Assembly (NCBI GenBank): GCA_002482765.1
Contig: DLGP01000008.1
Coordinates: 1 to 13,691 of the forward strand
Direction: 5' to 3'
From: Alphaproteobacteria bacterium UBA7691
GTDB lineage: Bacteria > Pseudomonadota > Alphaproteobacteria > Ferrovibrionales > Ferrovibrionaceae
DNA length: 13,691 nucleotides
A program made the position numbers and the translations under genes. Shown piece after piece: positions 12,443-13,691 of the stretch (positions are counted from its first letter, which is position 1; each line of letters starts with the position of its first letter). The notes beneath the pieces are model-generated. The model was not told the DNA's origin. It did no database searches and saw only the letters and a list, made by a program, of their open reading frames with translations.

Positions 12443-13690
12443 TTATAACGGCAGGCGGTTGAGATCGACAATCGCCGACAGCACCGCCACCAGCGTAACC
12501 GCGATGATGCCGCCCAGCACCACCACCAGGGCCGGCTCGATCAGCGCAATCAGGCGCCGCATGCGGCTTTCGCTTTCCTGTTCATGCAACGCCGCCGCCT
12601 TCAGCATCATCGCCGGCAGGTTTGAGCCGGCCTCGCCCAGCACGATCAGGCGGCGCAGCAGCGGCGGCAGCAGATCGCCCGCCGGCAATGCATCGGCCAG
12701 GCGGCTGCCCTGGCGCAATTTCAATGCCGCCAGGCGCAAGGCTGCTGCAAATACCGCATTGCGCAGCGTATCAGCGGTGAAGCGCAGCGCGTCCGGCAGG
12801 GCGACACCAGCCGACAACAGACTGGCCAGCACAAAGCCGAGCCGCTCACTTTCCAGGCCACGCAGCAGATCACCCAGCAGCGGCAGCCGCAGCCACAGCG
12901 CATCCAGGCGCAGGCGCCAGGATTCTGCCAGTGCATCGCCGGCTTGCAGCCGGCGGCGCAAAAGCAGCCAGATCGGCAGGGCCAGCACAGCCAGCAGCCA
13001 CAACGCCCGGCCCAAGCCTTCCGCGATGCCGAAGACCAGCCTGGTCACCAAAGGCAGATCGTGGCGTGCATCGCGGAACATCAGTTCAAATTGCGGAATC
13101 ACAAAACTGAGCAGCAGCGCCAGCACCAGCAGGGTGACAAACAGCAGGATTGCCGGATAGAGCAAAGCCGATTGCAGCGCCGCCTGATTACGCTGGCGCC
13201 GTTCATAGAGCCGTGCCAGCCGCGCCAGCGCGCCGGGCATGTCGCCGCTGGCCTGGCCGGCCGCCACCAAGCCGATGGCCAACGGCTCGAAGCCCCGGCC
13301 CAAACCCGCCTCGGCCTGCAATGCCGCAGCAAGGTCATCGCCGCGCCGCAAGCGCTGGTGCAGGCGCTGGGCCAGCGGCAGCAGGGTTGCAGCGCCGGCC
13401 TTGTCGGCAGCGGCAATCTCGGCAAAGGCCGCCAGCGCCTGATCCAGCGGCAAGCCGGCCTCCAGCAATGTTGCCAGCCCGCCAAACAGCGCGGCGCAGT
13501 GTTTCACGCTGTAAAGCGCCGGTGCCGCTGCGGCTGCGGCCTCAAGCCCAACCGGCACCGCTTCCACAACCACCGGCATTAACCCGCCGGCCTGCAATTC
13601 GGCCACCACGGCGGCGCGATCTGCACCCGCCAGGATACCTTTCCGTTCCGCGCCACTGCGATCCAGCGCCTGATAGCGGAAACTGGGCAT
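12443..13690 (-). CDS. gspF: type II secretion inner-membrane platform protein GspF
   Basis: A 415-residue polytopic protein of the PilC/GspF family. It is expected to connect the GspE ATPase to pseudopilus growth. The N-terminal MPSFRYQALDRSG fits the family start, and ATG 13688-13690 lies one base from the window edge, so the gene is complete but its ribosome binding site is outside. Two T2SF repeats lie at about 65-190 and 285-405. The first carries AGQASGDMPGAL (144-155), with Gln where GE is usual; the second carries LGEAGSNLPAM (351-361). Membrane segments are at about 175-198, 228-245 and 380-405. The stop is 7 bp before gspG. The expected upstream partner, gspE, is not in view. Confidence 0.96.
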   Translation of the reverse strand: MPSFRYQALDRSGAERKGILAGADRAAVVAELQAGGLMPVVVEAVPVGLEAAAAAAPALYSVKHCAALFGGLATLLEAGLPLDQALAAFAEIAAADKAGAATLLPLAQRLHQRLRRGDDLAAALQAEAGLGRGFEPLAIGLVAAGQASGDMPGALARLARLYERRQRNQAALQSALLYPAILLFVTLLVLALLLSFVIPQFELMFRDARHDLPLVTRLVFGIAEGLGRALWLLAVLALPIWLLLRRRLQAGDALAESWRLRLDALWLRLPLLGDLLRGLESERLGFVLASLLSAGVALPDALRFTADTLRNAVFAAALRLAALKLRQGSRLADALPAGDLLPPLLRRLIVLGEAGSNLPAMMLKAAALHEQESESRMRRLIALIEPALVVVLGGIIAVTLVAVLSAIVDLNRLPL

Positions 13691-13691
13691 C

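Larger units (their letters stand above)
3941..13690 (-). other. type II secretion operon gspFGHIJKLMND plus a PilZ-like gene (left and central part)
   Basis: Eleven same-strand genes run leftward with short gaps or overlaps: F-(7 bp)-G-(26-bp overlap)-H, then 4-base ATGA overlaps H/I, I/J and J/K, then K-(56 bp)-L, ATGA overlaps L/M and M/N, N-(53 bp)-D, and D-(68 bp)-PilZ-like gene. No convincing terminator or internal promoter was seen by eye. The order matches the xps-type arrangement, in which gspE normally precedes gspF, so the operon probably continues beyond base 13691. Membership of the PilZ-like gene is inferred from strand and spacing only. Confidence 0.8.

Noticed and set aside
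11272..12462. 396-residue plus-strand open frame opposite gspI, gspH and gspG
   Set aside because: The minus-strand pseudopilin genes here are certain, and the plus-strand translation is low-complexity with no motif.

Overview
The window is gene-dense, G+C-rich DNA with no RNA genes, insertion sequences, CRISPR arrays or stretch over 300 bases without a gene. The protein families point to an alphaproteobacterium. The best clue is an EF-G-like GTPase of a type I know from alphaproteobacteria, with DCPGS in place of DTPGH in its G3 box. No marker fixes the genus.

Left part (1-3936): the 3' end of mutY (adenine DNA glycosylase, + strand) converges with a crotonase-family gene (- strand). The crotonase is divergent from the EF-G-like GTPase gene (+ strand). 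The 183 bp between those two starts hold strong Shine-Dalgarno sequences for both and a perfect 15-bp dyad that overlaps the best promoter-like match for the crotonase.

Right part (3941-13690): one long leftward gene set encodes a type II secretion system in the order F-G-H-I-J-K-L-M-N-D. This is the order I know from the Xanthomonas xps operon. GspF is the inner-membrane platform. GspG is the major pseudopilin, and H, I, J and K are minor pseudopilins. GspL and GspM form the inner-membrane assembly platform, the short GspN/GspC-like protein links it to the outer membrane, and GspD is the secretin. The last gene, 68 bp after gspD on the same strand, encodes a 507-residue protein with a C-terminal PilZ-like (c-di-GMP receptor type) domain. 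The ATPase gspE, expected beyond base 13691, and the prepilin peptidase gspO are not in the window, and no obvious secreted substrate is either.

Most junctions are translationally coupled. Five are 4-base ATGA overlaps (H/I, I/J, J/K, L/M, M/N) and G/H overlap by 26 bases. Points worth a second look: the PilZ-like gene attached to the secretion operon, the lipoprotein-type secretin without a visible pilotin, the EF-G paralogue lacking the catalytic histidine, the crotonase lacking its second catalytic glutamate, and the operator-like dyad. I did not find a clearly new system. The most promising lead is possible c-di-GMP control of this secretion system.
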